Notes under the pieces: generated by a model
Seen by the model: the letters and a program-made list of their open reading frames with translations, nothing else
The model's database searches: none
Told to the model about the DNA's origin: nothing
Source: Bradyrhizobium sp. 170
GTDB taxonomy: Bacteria > Pseudomonadota > Alphaproteobacteria > Rhizobiales > Xanthobacteraceae
DNA: 64,000 bases
NCBI RefSeq assembly: GCF_023101085.1
Contig: NZ_CP064703.1
Span: forward strand, 2,232,001 to 2,296,000
Reading direction: 5' to 3'
Translations under genes and position numbers: made by a program
Part shown: one piece after another, positions 62,831-64,000 of the stretch
Layout: each line of letters opens with the position of its first letter
Position numbering within the stretch: the stretch's first letter is position 1

Positions 62831-64000
62831 ATGGATCACGACGTACAGGACTTACAGAAAGTCCGCTCGTTCGAACATCCCGGCGCGGGACGGAAGCGGG
62901 CCAAGGCGACCCCGAAGGGCCGCCAGGTTGACCCCACCGCCGCCCATGAGATCGAACTTCTGCTCGGCGAGCGGTCGCGGCGGCGCGATCTCCTGATCGA
63001 ACACCTGCACCTGATCCAGGACAAGTATCACCAGATCTCGGCGGCGCATCTAGCAGCCCTTGCCGACGAGATGAAGCTGTCATTTGCGGAAGTGTTCGAG
63101 ACCGCGACGTTCTACGCCCATTTCGACGTGGTAAAGGAAGGCGAGCCTGACATCGCGCCGCTGACCATTCGCGTCTGCGACTCGCTCACCTGCGCAATGC
63201 TCGGCGCGGAAAAGCTGCTGCGCGAATTGCAGGACAGCGCGGGTCCCGGCATTCGCGTGGTGCGCGCGCCCTGCGTCGGCCGCTGCGACACCGCGCCTGC
63301 CGCCGAAGTCGGCCATCACTTTGTCGATCATGCGACCGTGACGAATGTGCTCGCCGCCGCGAAGGCCGGCGAGACCCACGCGCATTTGCCCAAATATGTC
63401 GACTACGACGCCTATGTGGCCGGCGGCGGCTATGCGCTGCTGAACCGCCTGCGCTCCGGCGCGATGACGAAAGAAGACCTGCTGAAGTCGCTCGACGACG
63501 CTTCGCTGCGCGGGCTCGGCGGCGCCGGCTTCCCGACGGGACGCAAATGGCGCGCGGTGCTCGGCGAGCCCGGACCGCGGCTGATGGCGATCAATGGCGA
63601 CGAGGGCGAGCCCGGCACGTTCAAGGATCGCTTCTATCTCGAAACCGATCCGCATCGCTTCCTCGAGGGCATGCTGATCGGCGCCCACGTCGTTGAGGCC
63701 ACCGACGTCTATATCTACCTGCGTGACGAATACCCGGCCTCGCGCGAAATTCTCGAACGCGAAATTGCAAAGCTGCCGCCTGATGGCCCGGTGCTGCACA
63801 TGCGCCGCGGGGCAGGGGCCTATATCTGCGGCGAGGAATCCTCGCTGCTCGAAAGCATCGAAGGCAAGCGCGGCCTGCCCCGGCACAAGCCGCCTTATCC
63901 ATTCCAGGTCGGGCTGTTCGGCCTGCCGACGCTGATCAACAATATCGAGACGCTGTGGTGGGTGCGCGACATCGTCGAGAAGGGCGCCGACTGGTGGAAG
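62831..64000 (+). CDS. fdsB: NAD-dependent formate dehydrogenase beta subunit (NuoE-NuoF fusion, partial)
   Basis: The gene runs off the right edge; 390 codons are visible. The first 160 or so residues form a NuoE-like domain with its thioredoxin-like 2Fe-2S cluster: LTIRVCDSLTCAMLGAEKLL, then RAPCVGRCDTAPAAEVGHHF. From about residue 200 a NuoF-like FMN/NAD domain follows: GLRGLGGAGFPTGRKW-like (here LRGLGGAGFPTGRKW), then INGDEGEPGTFKDRFYLETD and GAGAYICGEESSLLESIEGK. Such fused subunits pass electrons from the Mo-dependent FdsA to NAD. A related gene name is fdsB. Its position after the OFA transporter links formate uptake with oxidation. Confidence 0.88.
   Translation, partial: MDHDVQDLQKVRSFEHPGAGRKRAKATPKGRQVDPTAAHEIELLLGERSRRRDLLIEHLHLIQDKYHQISAAHLAALADEMKLSFAEVFETATFYAHFDVVKEGEPDIAPLTIRVCDSLTCAMLGAEKLLRELQDSAGPGIRVVRAPCVGRCDTAPAAEVGHHFVDHATVTNVLAAAKAGETHAHLPKYVDYDAYVAGGGYALLNRLRSGAMTKEDLLKSLDDASLRGLGGAGFPTGRKWRAVLGEPGPRLMAINGDEGEPGTFKDRFYLETDPHRFLEGMLIGAHVVEATDVYIYLRDEYPASREILEREIAKLPPDGPVLHMRRGAGAYICGEESSLLESIEGKRGLPRHKPPYPFQVGLFGLPTLINNIETLWWVRDIVEKGADWWK

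Overview
The window looks like a chromosome segment of a Bradyrhizobium/Rhodopseudomonas-type alphaproteobacterium (Nitrobacteraceae). This rests on the uniformly high G+C coding, the trb-type conjugation operon typical of rhizobial integrative elements, the TAXI and branched-chain-type periplasmic binding proteins, and the oxalate/formate-linked core genes. It divides into an accessory part (1 to about 45.35 kb) and a core-like part (about 45.35 to 64 kb). The two meet at a tRNA gene with a CAU anticodon (probably tRNA-Ile2) whose 3' end faces the accessory part, as expected if a mobile island used the tRNA 3' end as its attachment site. No integrase is inside the window.

Accessory part, left arm (about 0.4-18.6 kb): an integrative-conjugative-element transfer module. 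It holds a DUF6499/DUF2285 regulator, an AlpA-type excisionase-like protein, the TraF peptidase, a large relaxase, the TraG coupling protein, a ribbon-helix-helix protein and trbB-C-D-E-J-L-F-G-I with a DUF2274 gene. A nucleotidyltransferase-fold gene sits between relaxase and traG behind two 27-bp palindromic repeats.

Accessory part, cargo (about 18.7-45.3 kb): a defence island. It carries a complete Wadjet jetABCD operon with an extra downstream gene; a HEPN-like gene; a 1357-residue protein that joins an MqsA-like HTH, a PD-(D/E)XK-like nuclease segment, a STAND NTPase and a long helical C-terminus, followed by an HExxH metallopeptidase-like gene; a frameshifted gene; a Lamassu-type SIR2/middle-component/SMC operon; a protein with duplicated HNH/zinc-ribbon units; a HEPN-like gene; an intact IS5-type insertion sequence with CTAG target duplications; and a frameshifted TPR gene. 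The STAND fusion with its peptidase neighbour is the best candidate for an undescribed system.

Core-like part (45.4-64 kb): transport and molybdenum-cofactor genes around NAD-linked formate dehydrogenase. There are three MoeA-type genes (one fused to a periplasmic-binding-like domain), mobA, mobB, fdhD, a TusA-like protein, an NtrC-type response regulator with its histidine kinase, an OFA-family oxalate/formate transporter and the start of a NuoE-NuoF-type formate dehydrogenase gene. The transporter is preceded by a consensus sigma-54 promoter and two GGACA-TTT-TGTCC palindromes. The adjacent two-component system therefore most likely drives oxalate/formate uptake, while the Mo-cofactor genes supply the dehydrogenase.
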